A stretch of 42,865 bases of DNA from a virus. Each line of letters begins with the position of its first letter. Within the stretch, counting starts at the first letter, position 1. This document shows, in pieces, positions 1 through 7,601 of the stretch. The stretch is from positions 1 through 42,865 of IMG/VR virus record IMGVR_UViG_3300047319_000951. One strand, given 5' to 3'. The position numbers and the translations under genes are program-made. The notes under the pieces were generated by a model. It was not told where the DNA came from. It saw only the letters and a program-made list of their open reading frames with translations, and made no database searches.

Positions 1-50
1 TCTAATACTACAGCGACAAAGCTGATAACGGATATGCCGAGGAACAGATC
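1..50. repeat. near-identical terminal repeat (pair of 42816-42865)
   Basis: Bases 1-50 match 42816-42865 with four mismatches (positions 3, 16, 25 and 36 of the repeat), all transversions. This shows that the sequence is circularly permuted or terminally redundant. The left copy introduces a TAA in the CmoA-like frame, so the right copy is more likely the true sequence. Confidence 0.9.
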
Positions 51-194
51 GAGCGAAAGCGACTCTCGCTCGAAGGCGTTTTAGTTCCTTTAACCGCGTC
101 GTGGAATGAGTCGCTTTTGCATAACGCAGGATTTACCGAGATCGATTGCTTTTGGCGTTGGATGAACTTTGCAGGATGGATAGCAATAAAATGA
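6..194 (+). CDS. CmoA-like carboxy-SAM synthase, C-terminal part (rest at 42266-42865)
   Basis: This is the C-terminal quarter of a class I SAM-binding enzyme whose first 200 codons lie at the right edge of the window. In frame 3 it reads on from codons shared with the right edge (NGYxEEQI) through ERKRLSLEGV to the end ...NFAGWIAIK. In E. coli CmoA the equivalent segment is NGYSELEISQKR, and the Arg of QKR (Arg199) is known to bind the extra carboxylate of carboxy-SAM. Here the matching Arg is codon 60-62 (residue 204 of the joined protein). The joined protein is 247 aa, the length of E. coli CmoA. An in-frame TAA at 3-5, where the right-edge copy has GAA, closes the frame on this side and is probably a contig-end error or variant. 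The stop TGA overlaps the next start (ATGA). Confidence 0.85.
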   Translation, partial: YYSDKADNGYAEEQIERKRLSLEGVLVPLTASWNESLLHNAGFTEIDCFWRWMNFAGWIAIK

Positions 195-400
195 AATTAC
201 CAGACGGCGAATATCGAACGAAAGCAGGCTCGGAAATGACGATCGAGAAAAACGGCGGTCGATCTCGCGTCGCTTTCGATTGGTTTGAAGAGGAAAACGC
301 CTGCTGCGATTGTCAGCCTTCGGCCTATGAAGAGGATGGGCGGCTCGTTTGGAGCTGCGACGAGTGCGGCGGCGGCTCGGCTGAATTGATAAAAATATGA
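191..400 (+). CDS. small zinc-ribbon-like protein
   Basis: The product is 69 aa of unknown function. I chose the ATG at 191 because it overlaps the stop of the CmoA-like gene in an ATGA arrangement, the coupling used throughout this operon; longer in-frame starts at 146 and 176 would lie deep inside that gene. The product has Cys38, Cys39, Cys41 and a CDEC pair at 56-59, the spacing of a small zinc ribbon. Its stop overlaps the next start. It lies between the DNA-modification genes and terminase, so it is expressed with the late operon. No specific function is supportable. Confidence 0.7.
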   Translation: MKLPDGEYRTKAGSEMTIEKNGGRSRVAFDWFEEENACCDCQPSAYEEDGRLVWSCDECGGGSAELIKI

Positions 401-606
401 GTAATAATATCTTTAGAATTGATGATGAAACCTTAGAGGCAGTTTTCGAGCTTATCGATCAATACGGGCCTGCCGGAGTCGATATCTCAGAACTACCGAC
501 GCAGAGCGACATTTTAGCAGCGGGCTATTTAGTCGGCTATCGTCGCGTTTTTGTTATCGGCGGCGGCGGCTATGACACTTACATAGTCAGTACGAGCAAA
601 GAATGA
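397..606 (+). CDS. hypothetical small protein
   Basis: This 69-aa acidic protein (MSNNIFRIDDETLEAVFELI...) has a helical N-terminal half and a more beta-like, glycine-rich C-terminal half (VIGGGGYDTYIVS). No family is recognised. It starts in an ATGA overlap with the preceding gene and ends in another ATGA overlap with the next, so it belongs to the tightly coupled chain running into terminase. Confidence 0.7.
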   Translation: MSNNIFRIDDETLEAVFELIDQYGPAGVDISELPTQSDILAAGYLVGYRRVFVIGGGGYDTYIVSTSKE

Positions 607-800
607 GCGACAAAATAACAGGCTATCTCGAAATAGGGCTCGACGAGAAAACTCTCGAAGTCGTGATCAGTTTTCCGGCAACTGACGACGACACAGCCCA
701 CCACGTAATTTTTTCAGCAGATCAGGCCCGCACGCTCGCTCGAAAGTTAATACACCACGCAGACGATAGCGATCTACTGCGAGGGAGATCGAGGAATTAA
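603..800 (+). CDS. hypothetical small protein
   Basis: The product is 65 aa. The N-terminal part looks like a short beta sheet (KITGYLEIGLDEKTLEVVISF), followed by a helix (SADQARTLARKLIHHA) and a basic tail. It overlaps the upstream stop by ATGA and is separated by 3 nt from the next gene. It is not recognised. Position and codon use match its neighbours, so it is very likely a real gene. Confidence 0.7.
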   Translation: MSDKITGYLEIGLDEKTLEVVISFPATDDDTAHHVIFSADQARTLARKLIHHADDSDLLRGRSRN

Positions 801-803
801 AAA

Positions 804-1034
804 ATGTCTGTAAATATTACGCTCGAACAGGACGCAGAGCTTAAAGTAAAATTTGGCCTTTTTGTTACGGGCAAGCTAAGTCGCGACGAATTGATCTCTC
901 TTATCGATACGCTCTCAGGCGTCGCTCAAGTTATGAAAGATTGGGAATTCGCCGCGCAGCTTTGCCGAGTCTTTGACGGCGATCTTATAGACGCTCAAGC
1001 AACAGAAATACAGCACGATAACAGCACAAAATGA
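804..1034 (+). CDS. hypothetical small protein upstream of terminase
   Basis: The 76-aa product is predicted to be beta-rich at the N-terminus (VNITLEQDAELKVKFGLFV) and helical in the middle. No family is recognised. It ends AAATGA, overlapping the ATG of the terminase small subunit at 1031, so translation of terS is probably coupled to it. Confidence 0.7.
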   Translation: MSVNITLEQDAELKVKFGLFVTGKLSRDELISLIDTLSGVAQVMKDWEFAAQLCRVFDGDLIDAQATEIQHDNSTK

Positions 1035-1438
1035 GCTCCGAGGATATAAGAGATCATCAATTCAAAAAGGGCAAGTCTGGCAATCCTCAAGGCAGGCCCA
1101 AGGGCTCGAAAAATATCACAACTCAAATGCTCGCCTTACTCAAGCGACAAGCGCCAGAAGAGGTTTTCGAGCTTAAAGGAATTCGTATTTTTTGCAGGCA
1201 TATTAAACGCCCGACGATCGCTGACGCGGGCGCAGCTCGCCTCGTCTATGAAGGCGTTATCAAGGGAAATATTCAAGCGATAAAAGAGATCAATGATCGC
1301 ACGCAAGGGAAGGCGCGACAGGAGATCGAATTGCAAGGCAAAGACGGCGGCGATCTAATTCCTCGACGATATACCGTCAGGATAGTTAAGAATGACGACG
1401 ACAGCACCAAAACCGATCGAGATCGAGATCGAGAGTAA
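1031..1438 (+). CDS. terS: terminase small subunit (DUF5681-like)
   Basis: This 135-aa basic protein begins with a segment typical of many phage small terminase proteins: KKGKSGNPQGRPKGSKN, the GNPxGRPKGSKN signature of the DUF5681 type. A helical region and a DRTQGK segment follow, also common in that family. It recognises phage DNA and recruits the large subunit for packaging. It starts in an ATGA overlap with the upstream gene and overlaps terL by 47 bases in another frame, which supports a functional pair. The C-terminus, which lies in the overlap, is highly charged. Confidence 0.85.
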   Translation: MSSEDIRDHQFKKGKSGNPQGRPKGSKNITTQMLALLKRQAPEEVFELKGIRIFCRHIKRPTIADAGAARLVYEGVIKGNIQAIKEINDRTQGKARQEIELQGKDGGDLIPRRYTVRIVKNDDDSTKTDRDRDRE

Positions 1439-2588
1439 TGTCGTTTTCGATATTCTCTCGAAAGCTAAAAAGCGCATTACATCGCTTCGAGGCGGTACGC
1501 GCTCAGGCAAAACCTACAATGTTCTGCTTTGGTTTGTATTTCGTTATCTCGAAGAGACAGGAAAGACGCTGACGATCGCTCGCCAGACGATGCCCGCTCT
1601 CAAGGCCTCGGCAATGCGTGACTTTTTCGAGATCCTCGATACGCTCGGCCTCTATGAGGAAAAACATCATAATCGCACGAGTAACGAATATACGCTAAAC
1701 GGCAATCTTATTGAGTTTATAGGCCTCTCAGAATCTGCTCGAATTCGAGGGCGAAAGCGCGACGACGTTTTTATCAATGAGGTAAACGAGACGACGCTCG
1801 ACGCCTTTCGACAGCTCGCCTTTAGAACAAAGCGATGGATTGTAATGGACTATAACCCAAGCGAGCCTTATTCGTGGGTGTATGACGACGTAGAGACTCG
1901 CGAGGATTGCGAAATGCACGTCACGACGTATAAAGACAATCCTTTCCTCGATCCTGAGCTAATTCGCGAGATCGAGCTCTTAGAGGATAGCGACGACGAA
2001 TATTGGACTGTTTACGGGCTCGGTCAAATCGGCTTCGGCGGTACTCGAATTTGGTCGCATTGGCGAGAGCAAACGGGTGCAAATTGGCCTTACAACAAAG
2101 GGCAAACGGTGTACGGGCTCGACTTCGGTTTTAACAATCCTTCGGCTCTCGTCGAGGTTACTTTCTACGACAACACGCTTTACTGGCGAGAATTGCTCTA
2201 TCAGTCGAAACTTACGAACGCCGATCTTATCGACGCTCTTAAAGGAATTCCTGAGCTGCGAGGCCAAAAGATCATTGCAGACGCCGCAGAGCCGCAGCGT
2301 ATCGAGGAAATCTCGCGAGCGGGCTTTAAGATACAGCCCGCCTTTAAGATCGTAAAAGACACGATCGATTTCGTTAAATCAAAGCCTTTACGCATACATA
2401 GCGAGAGCTCGAACCTCTTACGCGAGATCAAGCGTTATTCGTGGAAAACCGACAAGACAGGCAAGATAACGGGGAAGGTCGGCTCTTTACTTGACGAAGT
2501 TATCAAATTTGATGACCATTGCCTTGATGCAGGGCGCTATGCTTCCTTTTTCTTTAATCAAACAAAGGGCCGCTTTTACAGCTTTTAA
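1392..2588 (+). CDS. terL: terminase large subunit
   Basis: The 398-aa product is the ATP-driven packaging motor and nuclease of the PBSX/Terminase_3 type. The Walker A motif is GGTRSGKT at residues 34-41. The Walker B-like stretch DDVFINEVNE lies near residue 127. The coupling region WIVMDYNPSEP follows. The RNase H-like nuclease domain begins at VYGLDFGFNNPSAL, with a first catalytic Asp, and includes IIADAAEPQRIEE and a late Asp in DHCLDAGRYA. Length is normal for the family. The start at 1392 follows an AGGATAG sequence and lies inside terS. The ADP-coupled order terS-terL-portal is standard. Confidence 0.95.
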   Translation: MTTTAPKPIEIEIESNVVFDILSKAKKRITSLRGGTRSGKTYNVLLWFVFRYLEETGKTLTIARQTMPALKASAMRDFFEILDTLGLYEEKHHNRTSNEYTLNGNLIEFIGLSESARIRGRKRDDVFINEVNETTLDAFRQLAFRTKRWIVMDYNPSEPYSWVYDDVETREDCEMHVTTYKDNPFLDPELIREIELLEDSDDEYWTVYGLGQIGFGGTRIWSHWREQTGANWPYNKGQTVYGLDFGFNNPSALVEVTFYDNTLYWRELLYQSKLTNADLIDALKGIPELRGQKIIADAAEPQRIEEISRAGFKIQPAFKIVKDTIDFVKSKPLRIHSESSNLLREIKRYSWKTDKTGKITGKVGSLLDEVIKFDDHCLDAGRYASFFFNQTKGRFYSF

Positions 2589-2596
2589 AAACTGCT

Positions 2597-3943
2597 ATGC
2601 CAAATCAAGATATACAAACCGCGTTACTAGAAATTTGTAAAGATCAAGACGATCGCAGACGCTACTCGAATTACTACGACGGCAAACACGCCTTGATGTT
2701 CGCGACTGAAAAATTTAGAAACACTTTCGGGCAGATCTTTCAAACAATGCGAGACAACCTCTGTCCTGTCGTCGTCGATTCGCCTGCTGATCGAATGGAA
2801 ATAATTAACTTTTCCTCTGATAACAATCAGGCTGACGGCTCGACAGGGACAGACGATAACGCGTGGAAACTCTGGCAACATTCGCAAATGGAGCTCGTTT
2901 CTGTTAATACGCATATCGAGGCCTTGAAAACGGGCTCGGCTTTTTTGATCGTCTGGCCCGACGCCTCAGGCGTAGCAAAATTCTATCTGCAAAACTCGCT
3001 AAATTGTGGCCTCGTCGAGGATGAGGAAACCGAAGAGCCTCTCTTCGGTTGCAAGCTCTGGCGCACGCCGGATCTCGTCTATCGCCTTAACCTCTATTAC
3101 GCCGATCGAATCGAGAAATACCAATCGCCTAAAAAGACAGGTAATATCGGCGAGCTCAAGGCCGCGCAGTTTACGCCTCTAATAAGCGAGACAGAAGAGG
3201 CTCTTACGGTAAATCCTTACGGTGTAGTTCCGATGTTCAAATTCGAGGCCGAGCCCGTTTTACGCGACGCGATACCTTTGCAGGATGCTCTCAATAAAAC
3301 GATTTGTGACAAGCTCGTAGCGATGGAATTCTCGGCTTTTCGTCAGCGATGGGCGACAGGCCTTGAGATCATAACAGACGAGGTAACAGGACAATCGAGC
3401 GCGCCGTTTAAGGCCGGAACTGATCGACTGTGGGCAACTGATAACGAGAAAACGAAATTCGGAGATTTCGACGCTACGGATCTTGAGCAATTTCTAAAAG
3501 TCGCTGATTCGTATCGCCTCGAAATGGCTCGCGTATCAGGTACGCCTTTACATTTCTTTTCGATCGATACGGGAAATAATGTATCAGGCGAGGCCTTAAA
3601 AACGCTCGAAGCGAGATTTACAAAAAAGGTAACTCGACTCTCGCTTTCGTTCGGGCCGACGTGGGCTCGTATAATGCAGCTCGCTCTCAAGATCGAGAAC
3701 CAATCAGCAGCGGACAACCTAACAACTCAATGGCAATCGCCTGAGCAACGCTCAGAGAATGAGTTTCTAACGACGCTAGGCCTCAAGCGAGCTAATCTCG
3801 ATGTTCCTGTCGATACTCTTCGCGAGGAATACGGTTACACGCCTGAGGATATTACGAAATTTAACGCCGAGGCAGAAACAGAGATCGTACCGCCGCCGCC
3901 AGAAGCACCGCCGAGCGTCTCGATCAAGGCAGCAGCAGCCTAA
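2597..3943 (+). CDS. portal protein (SPP1 gp6-like)
   Basis: The 448-aa product forms the dodecameric portal at the capsid vertex through which DNA enters and leaves. Supporting features are its place directly after terL, its length, the N-terminal motif RRYSNYYDGKH (typical YYxGxH of SPP1-type portals), the central NPYGVVPMFKFE segment, and the late SGEALKTLEARFTKKV helix seen in many portals of this class. The C-terminus is proline-rich and ends AAAA. A hairpin lies just downstream. Confidence 0.92.
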   Translation: MPNQDIQTALLEICKDQDDRRRYSNYYDGKHALMFATEKFRNTFGQIFQTMRDNLCPVVVDSPADRMEIINFSSDNNQADGSTGTDDNAWKLWQHSQMELVSVNTHIEALKTGSAFLIVWPDASGVAKFYLQNSLNCGLVEDEETEEPLFGCKLWRTPDLVYRLNLYYADRIEKYQSPKKTGNIGELKAAQFTPLISETEEALTVNPYGVVPMFKFEAEPVLRDAIPLQDALNKTICDKLVAMEFSAFRQRWATGLEIITDEVTGQSSAPFKAGTDRLWATDNEKTKFGDFDATDLEQFLKVADSYRLEMARVSGTPLHFFSIDTGNNVSGEALKTLEARFTKKVTRLSLSFGPTWARIMQLALKIENQSAADNLTTQWQSPEQRSENEFLTTLGLKRANLDVPVDTLREEYGYTPEDITKFNAEAETEIVPPPPEAPPSVSIKAAAA

Positions 3944-3953
3944 TCGTAAAACG

Positions 3954-3986
3954 GAAATATACGCCTAGCGTTAAGACGTATATTTC
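3954..3986 (+). terminator. hairpin after portal gene, possible weak terminator
   Basis: The perfect 10-bp inverted repeat GAAATATACG / CGTATATTTC has a 13-nt loop and lies 11 bases after the portal stop. Only a short T run (CTTTTC) follows, so termination may be partial; it could instead be an RNA processing or stability hairpin. Confidence 0.5.
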
Positions 3987-4008
3987 GACTTTTCAGAGAG
4001 GTTTTATT

Positions 4009-4164
4009 ATGAGCGAATTATTTTCACATTTAGCGTTTATCCTTTGTCTTTTGGGCCTTATTGTTTTCGCAGTTTGCTCGGCGGTTGGGAAATATCCTGA
4101 CTTGAAAGAGATCGCGAGGCTAACGTTTGTCGCGAGCCTACTCGCTGCGCTCTTAGCAAAATAA
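4009..4164 (+). CDS. small membrane protein, 51 aa (holin candidate)
   Basis: The product is a 51-residue ORF starting MSELFSHLAFILCLLG. It is preceded by GAGAGG seven bases upstream of the ATG, a good ribosome binding site. A hydrophobic segment covers roughly residues 8-26. A short polar, charged linker (GKYPDLKEIAR) follows, and a second hydrophobic stretch (residues 39-50) ends LLAK. Two short membrane segments separated by a charged turn fit small holin-like proteins, but the position between portal and scaffold does not by itself argue for lysis. Function is open. Confidence 0.65.
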   Translation: MSELFSHLAFILCLLGLIVFAVCSAVGKYPDLKEIARLTFVASLLAALLAK

Positions 4165-4167
4165 ACG

Positions 4168-4389
4168 ATGCGCGATAATTCGACAATTTCGACGCCTTAT
4201 AGCAGAGCGTGGCGAGCCTTTCGCGAGTCCGACGACTTCAAGCATATAGTTTTCGCGAATAGCGAAACAGAGTCGAAATATCTCGTTAATCGCTTACGCG
4301 TCGCGTTTGACGCGGGTTGGAATGCAAAGACTTCCTCGATCCTTGAGGCGCTCGATCAGAGAGCAGAAAGGGGAGCACCTACGAAATGA
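4168..4389 (+). CDS. hypothetical protein
   Basis: This 73-aa mostly helical protein (SRAWRAFRESDDFKHI... AFDAGWNAKTSSILEAL) is not recognised. It lies 3 bases after the membrane protein and overlaps the next gene by ATGA. It is part of the same polycistronic unit. Confidence 0.7.
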   Translation: MRDNSTISTPYSRAWRAFRESDDFKHIVFANSETESKYLVNRLRVAFDAGWNAKTSSILEALDQRAERGAPTK

Positions 4390-4646
4390 GCGAGCATACA
4401 AAACAGGAGGCGACATTTTCAGCCTACGGCGAGCCGCCTAAGATCAACAAAAAGAGCTTAGAGGCAGGCGATCGCGTATCTCTCGACGCTGCAACAATTG
4501 CAGAGCGAGCAAAACTCTTTCCGAGCGCGACGCCTCGAATAGCAGGGACGCTAATTTCGCTCTCGGCAGGCGGGAATTATTTCATTAAATGGGACAACAT
4601 CAAAACTCGCGAATATTGGGCAAAGAGCGTCGTCGTTAAAATATGA
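4386..4646 (+). CDS. hypothetical protein, SH3-like small domain
   Basis: The 86-aa product's second half reads like a small beta barrel: LEAGDRVSLDAATI, then RIAGTLISLSAGGNYFIKWD, ending YWAKSVVVKI. This resembles KOW/SH3-like modules, although I cannot assign a family. It starts and ends in ATGA overlaps with its neighbours. Confidence 0.65.
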   Translation: MSEHTKQEATFSAYGEPPKINKKSLEAGDRVSLDAATIAERAKLFPSATPRIAGTLISLSAGGNYFIKWDNIKTREYWAKSVVVKI

Positions 4647-5035
4647 ATTGGCCTAAGCCTAAACCTTTACGCATTGCGATTATAGGCCCACCGGGATCGG
4701 GCAAATCGACGCTCGGCGAGCGCTTGAGTAAAGAGCTCTCGATCCCTTTGCTCTCGACAGATAGCGTGATCCATTTAGGATGGTCAAACGCGAGCCTCGA
4801 AGTTTCAAACTGGCTTAATAGGCCTTCGTTTATAATCGAGGGCGTCGCTCTGCCTCGTGCTCTTCGCAAGTGGCAATGGTTACACCCGAAAATGCCGCCG
4901 CCTGTCGATAAGGTAATCAAGCTCTCGACAAATTATCGAGCTCTAAAACGAGGCGAAATCGCAATGGCAAAGGGTATCGAGACAGTATTTAATGAGATCC
5001 GATGGTGGCTTAGAGGCCTGATCGAAACAGTATGA
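4643..5035 (+). CDS. P-loop kinase-like NTPase (FlaR/adenylate-kinase-like)
   Basis: The 130-aa product has a perfect Walker A motif, GPPGSGKST, at residues 15-23. LSKELSIPLLSTDSV follows, and then a segment FIIEGVALPRALRKW. This layout matches short P-loop kinases such as the FlaR/topology-modulation and AAA_33 families, in which the Asp after the first helix binds substrate. The protein ends shortly after the region that would form the lid, so it is short for a nucleotide kinase. The substrate is unknown. It is coupled by overlap to both neighbours. Confidence 0.8.
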   Translation: MNWPKPKPLRIAIIGPPGSGKSTLGERLSKELSIPLLSTDSVIHLGWSNASLEVSNWLNRPSFIIEGVALPRALRKWQWLHPKMPPPVDKVIKLSTNYRALKRGEIAMAKGIETVFNEIRWWLRGLIETV

Positions 5036-5220
5036 AAGACGATATAAACCCTCGCAAAATTCAAAACCTAAAGCCTCGATCGATCGTAAAGAAGAGCAAG
5101 GAAGCGCCAAAATCGATCGACTTTTATATCGAGTCGCATTTGAGATCGCTCTTTCATTTGCTCGCGAAAAAATATCCTGATCTCAAGGCGAAAATAATCG
5201 AGGCAGAAAAACTCGCTTGA
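5032..5220 (+). CDS. hypothetical basic small protein
   Basis: The 62-aa product is lysine- and arginine-rich in the first half, with a helix FYIESHLRSLFHLLAKKYPDL in the second. No family is recognised. It is the last gene of the unit that starts with the methyltransferases and terminase, and a strong terminator follows at 5294. Confidence 0.65.
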   Translation: MKDDINPRKIQNLKPRSIVKKSKEAPKSIDFYIESHLRSLFHLLAKKYPDLKAKIIEAEKLA

Positions 5221-5293
5221 TATACAGCTCGTCTTATGATTTAATTTGCTTGAAAAATTTAAGTTTCTAAAGGTCACAACTCGAAAGAGTCAC

Positions 5294-5338
5294 AACCGCT
5301 AAAACGCTCAAAGCGTCTTGGCGGTTTTTTTGTTTTTT
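5294..5338 (+). terminator. rho-independent terminator before the scaffold gene
   Basis: The outer stem pairs AACCGC with GCGGTT and an inner stem pairs ACGCT with AGCGT (loop CAA). It is followed by TTTTTTTG and another T6 run. This is the clearest terminator in the structural region and separates the packaging unit from the capsid genes. Confidence 0.85.
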
Positions 5339-5351
5339 CACGACAAAATTT

Positions 5352-5978
5352 ATGCCGCTCGAAGGTACAGAAAACACGACAGGCGCTGCTGCTGCTCAAG
5401 GTACGCCGCCTGCAACAAATACGACAGATCAGAACGCACAAAATACGCCGGACGCGGCGGGAAACAATACGGGTGCTTCTGCGACGCCGAACGCGGGAAC
5501 TGATAACGCTCAAAACAATCAGGCGCAAACTGACAAGACTTTCTCACAGGCCGATCTCGATCGCATCGTCGCGAATCGCGTTAAGTCAGGCGTAAAGGCC
5601 GAGCTCAAGCGCTTGACAGGCGACACGGAAGGCGTAATCACGGTCGAAAGTCTCCAACAGCAATTGAACGAAGAGCGCACCGCACGGCAACGCGTCGAGG
5701 CAAGGCAAGAAATCAGAACTGTTATTTCAGATGCAAAGTTAAACGTTCCGGCAACGAATCACGCCGCGATCGAAGAGCTCGTGCATTCTCGCCTCGAATA
5801 CGGTACAGACGGCAAACCTACGAACCTCGCAGATGCTATCGCCTCGGTAAAATCTCTCGCTCCAACGCTGTTTACTAACGCACCGACAAACATTAACGCC
5901 GGAGACGGTCGAAAGACTCAAAACGGGCCAGTTGATATGAATTCGTGGGTGCGCGAGCTACACGCAAAAAGAGCTTAA
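5352..5978 (+). CDS. capsid scaffolding / assembly protein
   Basis: The 208-aa product has a low-complexity Asn/Thr/Ala/Gln-rich N-terminal region (about residues 1-60). After this come FSQADLDRIVANRV and a heptad-like coiled coil (about 80-120), and it ends in a short basic C-terminus (WVRELHAKRA). This is the typical composition of tailed-phage scaffold proteins. Its place directly before the major capsid gene supports the call. Scaffolds of this type shape the procapsid and leave before or during packaging. No protease motif is seen. Confidence 0.8.
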   Translation: MPLEGTENTTGAAAAQGTPPATNTTDQNAQNTPDAAGNNTGASATPNAGTDNAQNNQAQTDKTFSQADLDRIVANRVKSGVKAELKRLTGDTEGVITVESLQQQLNEERTARQRVEARQEIRTVISDAKLNVPATNHAAIEELVHSRLEYGTDGKPTNLADAIASVKSLAPTLFTNAPTNINAGDGRKTQNGPVDMNSWVRELHAKRA

Positions 5979-6006
5979 CACCTAGCTCTTCGAGGGAGAA
6001 AAAAAG

Positions 6007-6960
6007 ATGCCAAGTTATAACAATATTGTTTCGCGTACCGATGCGCAGGCCTTAATGCCTGAGGAAGTCTCTAACGATCTAATTCGTCGAATGACCGACG
6101 AGTCTGCCGCTCTTAATCTATTTCGTCGAATTCCTGTCGGGCGTGCTCAAGTAAGAATGCCCGTTATTTCGGCTTTGCCGACCGCGTATTGGGTCAATGG
6201 CGATACGGGTATCAAGCAAACGACCGAAGTTAATTGGGCTAATAAGTATCTCAATATTGAAGAGATCGCAGTTATTATCCCCGTTCCCGATAACGTTATC
6301 GCTGACGCCGAGGTCAATATTTGGGACGAAGCAATGCCCTATATGACAGAGGCCGCAGGCCGGACGCTCGATCAAGCGATCTTTTTCGGTGTTAACGCGC
6401 CCGCCTCTTTCCCGCCAGATATAACGACAGCTCTTACAGCAGCCGGAAACGATACGACAGAAGGCTCGGCAGCCGCAGCAGGCGGCTATATGGGTGATAT
6501 CGATATCGCTCTCGGCAAGCTCGAAGCTGACGGCTACGAGGCCGATGGTGTCGTCGCTGCTACCTCGTTTAAGGGCAAACTTCGAGCGGCGAGAAACACG
6601 CTCGGCGATCGACTCGACGCGGGCCGCGTCTCAGGCGATCTTAAAATGCTCGACGGAATGCCGATTATTTACGCGATGCGAGGCCTCTTTCCTACAGCGA
6701 TCGGCGGCGTCTCGCCTCGTGCGTTTTTCTTGCAGCGTGATCAGTTTGTCGTCGGCGTTCGACAGGATATCAGCTTTAAGCTCTTTACCGAGGGCGTTAT
6801 TCAAGATCAGACAGGCTCGATCATTTACAACCTTATGCAGCAGGATATGAGCGCTATGCGCTTGACTTTCCGCGTAGGTTGGCAAGTCGCAAACATCATC
6901 AATCACGATCAGGTTGTCGAGGCGAATCGATATCCGGCCTCTGATCTCGAACTACCTTAA
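6007..6960 (+). CDS. major capsid protein (HK97 fold)
   Basis: The 317-aa product is preceded by a strong ribosome binding site (GAGGGAG, 10 bases before ATG), fitting high expression. Features of HK97-fold capsid proteins are visible. The N-terminal arm has SRTDAQALMPEEVSNDLI. A RMPVISALPTAYWVNGDTG strand region and the VIIPVPDNVIADAEVNIWDEAMPYM spine-helix region follow. The GYEADGVVAA.. P-domain and a C-terminal QVVEANRYPASDLELP segment complete it. It assembles the icosahedral head. Confidence 0.93.
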   Translation: MPSYNNIVSRTDAQALMPEEVSNDLIRRMTDESAALNLFRRIPVGRAQVRMPVISALPTAYWVNGDTGIKQTTEVNWANKYLNIEEIAVIIPVPDNVIADAEVNIWDEAMPYMTEAAGRTLDQAIFFGVNAPASFPPDITTALTAAGNDTTEGSAAAAGGYMGDIDIALGKLEADGYEADGVVAATSFKGKLRAARNTLGDRLDAGRVSGDLKMLDGMPIIYAMRGLFPTAIGGVSPRAFFLQRDQFVVGVRQDISFKLFTEGVIQDQTGSIIYNLMQQDMSAMRLTFRVGWQVANIINHDQVVEANRYPASDLELP

Positions 6961-7298
6961 TGTCCTACACCGACGAGGAAAAACGAGCGTTAGCTTATAA
7001 CTTGTCACTTAAAAGCAGGCGGCAAGCTGCTAACGCTCGCGCGATCCAACTCAAGGGCAACGACGGCGCTCTCTTAGGCCTTATTAAACGCACGCAAGCG
7101 ATATCGAGCGAGGAAAACAATGAACAAAAATCGAGAATCAGATACGACGAAAGAGACGACTTCGCAAACATCATCGACGAAAGCGGAAGCATTAGCGGAG
7201 ACGCCGGAAACGAAAGCGAAGAGCAAATTTCACGACGCCAACGCCTCGGAGCTCGCTCAGGGCTTTCAGGGCTCGCAAGTCGATACGACGCCGAATGA
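6960..7298 (+). CDS. hypothetical protein overlapping the next gene
   Basis: The 112-aa ORF starts with an ATG that overlaps the capsid stop (TTAATG). The first half (MSYTDEEKRALAYNLSLKSR...) looks like an ordinary helical protein. From 7120 on it overlaps a second ORF in another frame by 179 bases. That second frame has its own ribosome binding site and recognisable repeats, so the C-terminal half here may be incidental or this may be a true overlapping gene. Confidence 0.5.
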   Translation: MSYTDEEKRALAYNLSLKSRRQAANARAIQLKGNDGALLGLIKRTQAISSEENNEQKSRIRYDERDDFANIIDESGSISGDAGNESEEQISRRQRLGARSGLSGLASRYDAE

Positions 7299-7587
7299 AA
7301 ATTATTCATTCTTAGGCGTTATAAAAGGCGCAGCGACGCCTGAGACGGATCTCGCGCACGGTCGAGATCTACGCAGAGCGAACCTCGCGAAGGCAATGAA
7401 AAAATTGCCGAGGCGTCTCGATTTGCCCTCAGACGACGAAAACGAGCAAGGATTTTACGGCGTCGCTGTAGATCCTACGCCAAATCGTAATTACACCTTC
7501 GCAGGCGTGACGCATAAATTACCGACGCCGGAAACAGACGAAGAGGCAGCAGCCGAGGCGTATCAAGCAACGCACGTCGAAGAGTAA
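7120..7587 (+). CDS. hypothetical virion-associated protein with internal repeat
   Basis: The 155-aa product starts after GAGGAAAAC, a good ribosome binding site. The N-terminus is rich in Lys, Glu and Thr and probably disordered. Two copies of a motif then occur: VDTTPNENYSFLGVIKG..TPETD and VDPTPNRNYTFAGVTHK..TPETD. The position between the capsid and the next structural gene suggests a capsid-associated or maturation role. No family is recognised. Confidence 0.75.
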   Translation: MNKNRESDTTKETTSQTSSTKAEALAETPETKAKSKFHDANASELAQGFQGSQVDTTPNENYSFLGVIKGAATPETDLAHGRDLRRANLAKAMKKLPRRLDLPSDDENEQGFYGVAVDPTPNRNYTFAGVTHKLPTPETDEEAAAEAYQATHVEE

Positions 7588-7601
7588 AAGGGAGAAAAAA
7601 T

